From: an uncultured Cloacibacillus sp.
GTDB lineage: Bacteria > Synergistota > Synergistia > Synergistales > Synergistaceae
Assembly (NCBI GenBank): GCA_900544635.1
Contig: UQVV01000120.1
Coordinates: 1-5,831, forward strand
Length of the DNA stretch: 5,831 nucleotides
Reading direction: 5' to 3'
Positions 5,409 to 5,831 of this stretch are shown one piece after another (positions within the stretch are counted from its first letter, which is position 1; each line of letters begins with the position of its first letter). The notes beneath the pieces are model-generated. The model searched no databases, was not told the origin of the DNA, and worked only from the letters and a program-made list of their open reading frames with translations. The position numbers and the translations under genes were made by a program.

Positions 5409-5483
5409 GGGCGGATAGCTCAGCGGGAGAGCACCTGCCTTACACGCAGGGGGTCGTAGGTTCGAAACCTATTCCGCCCACCA
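5409..5483 (+). tRNA. tRNA-Val (anticodon TAC)
   Basis: A complete 75-nt cloverleaf with encoded CCA (5481-5483). The acceptor GGGCGGA (5409-5415) pairs with TCCGCCC (5473-5479). The stem CCTGC/GCAGG encloses the loop CTTACAC with anticodon TAC at 5441-5443, reading GUA and probably other GUN codons. It is the first gene of the array. Confidence 0.97.
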
Positions 5484-5497
5484 AAAGCGCAACAAGA

Positions 5498-5576
<79 letters not shown>

Positions 5577-5582
5577 CTCTAT

Positions 5583-5658
<76 letters not shown>

Positions 5659-5671
5659 TCTATTAAAAGGC

Positions 5672-5746
5672 GCGGAAGTAGCTCAGGGGTAGAGCACAAC
5701 CTTGCCAAGGTTGGGGTCGCGGGTTCGAATCCCGTCTTCCGCTCCA
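5672..5746 (+). tRNA. tRNA-Gly (anticodon GCC)
   Basis: A complete 75-nt cloverleaf with CCA at 5744-5746. The acceptor GCGGAAG (5672-5678) pairs with CTTCCGC (5736-5742). The stem CAACC/GGTTG encloses the loop TTGCCAA with GCC at 5704-5706, reading GGC and GGU. The discriminator is T (U), usual for glycine. The gap after it contains no terminator, so the array continues. Confidence 0.97.
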
Positions 5747-5778
5747 CTTTAGGAACTTTGACATTGAGTAGTAGGCGT

Positions 5779-5831
<53 letters not shown>

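Noticed and set aside
5758..5763. Internal promoter TTGACA before the second tRNA-Asp
   Set aside because: A perfect -35 hexamer, but no -10 hexamer lies 16-18 bases downstream, where the tRNA already begins.

Overview
This is a GC-rich bacterial chromosomal segment carrying ordinary core genes. All the complete tRNA genes encode their 3' CCA. Promoters are sigma-70-like, most protein genes have AGGAGG-type ribosome binding sites, and terminators are classical hairpin plus U-run. Gene content and protein style are compatible with an anaerobic bacterium of the Synergistota or Clostridia type. I lean to Synergistota, but this is only an impression and no marker in the window proves it. I see no phage, CRISPR, toxin-antitoxin, secretion or defence system, and no convincing undescribed system.

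Left half, all on the minus strand (read from right to left): metK (S-adenosylmethionine synthetase) is followed by a strong terminator with a TTCG loop. Next comes a ComF-family phosphoribosyltransferase-like protein whose probable TTG start lies inside the terminator's U-rich tail. Then comes pfkA (ATP-type 6-phosphofructokinase), with its own candidate extended -10 promoter. Last is the start of a DUF4392 (D-glutamate cyclase-like) gene that runs off the left edge. pfkA and the DUF4392 gene are 45 bp apart, each with a good ribosome binding site, and probably form an operon.

Middle: a divergent intergenic region separates metK from a solitary tRNA-Val(CAC) on the plus strand, which has its own near-consensus promoter and terminator. 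It is followed by about 0.5 kb (3701-4214) with no credible gene and clearly lower GC than its surroundings. This island holds several palindromes and perhaps a trace of a decayed coding sequence. It is closed on the right by the terminator of a minus-strand PfkB-family kinase gene, so the two flanking transcription units converge on it.

Right end: upstream of the PfkB-family kinase and divergent from it, a consensus promoter drives a plus-strand tRNA array: Val(TAC), Asp(GTC), Phe(GAA), Gly(GCC) and a second Asp(GTC) cut by the window edge. The visible part of the second Asp gene is identical to the first. The genes are functionally diverse housekeeping functions (glycolysis, methyl-donor synthesis, competence/DNA uptake-related, amino-acid metabolism, translation) and show no sign of forming one pathway.
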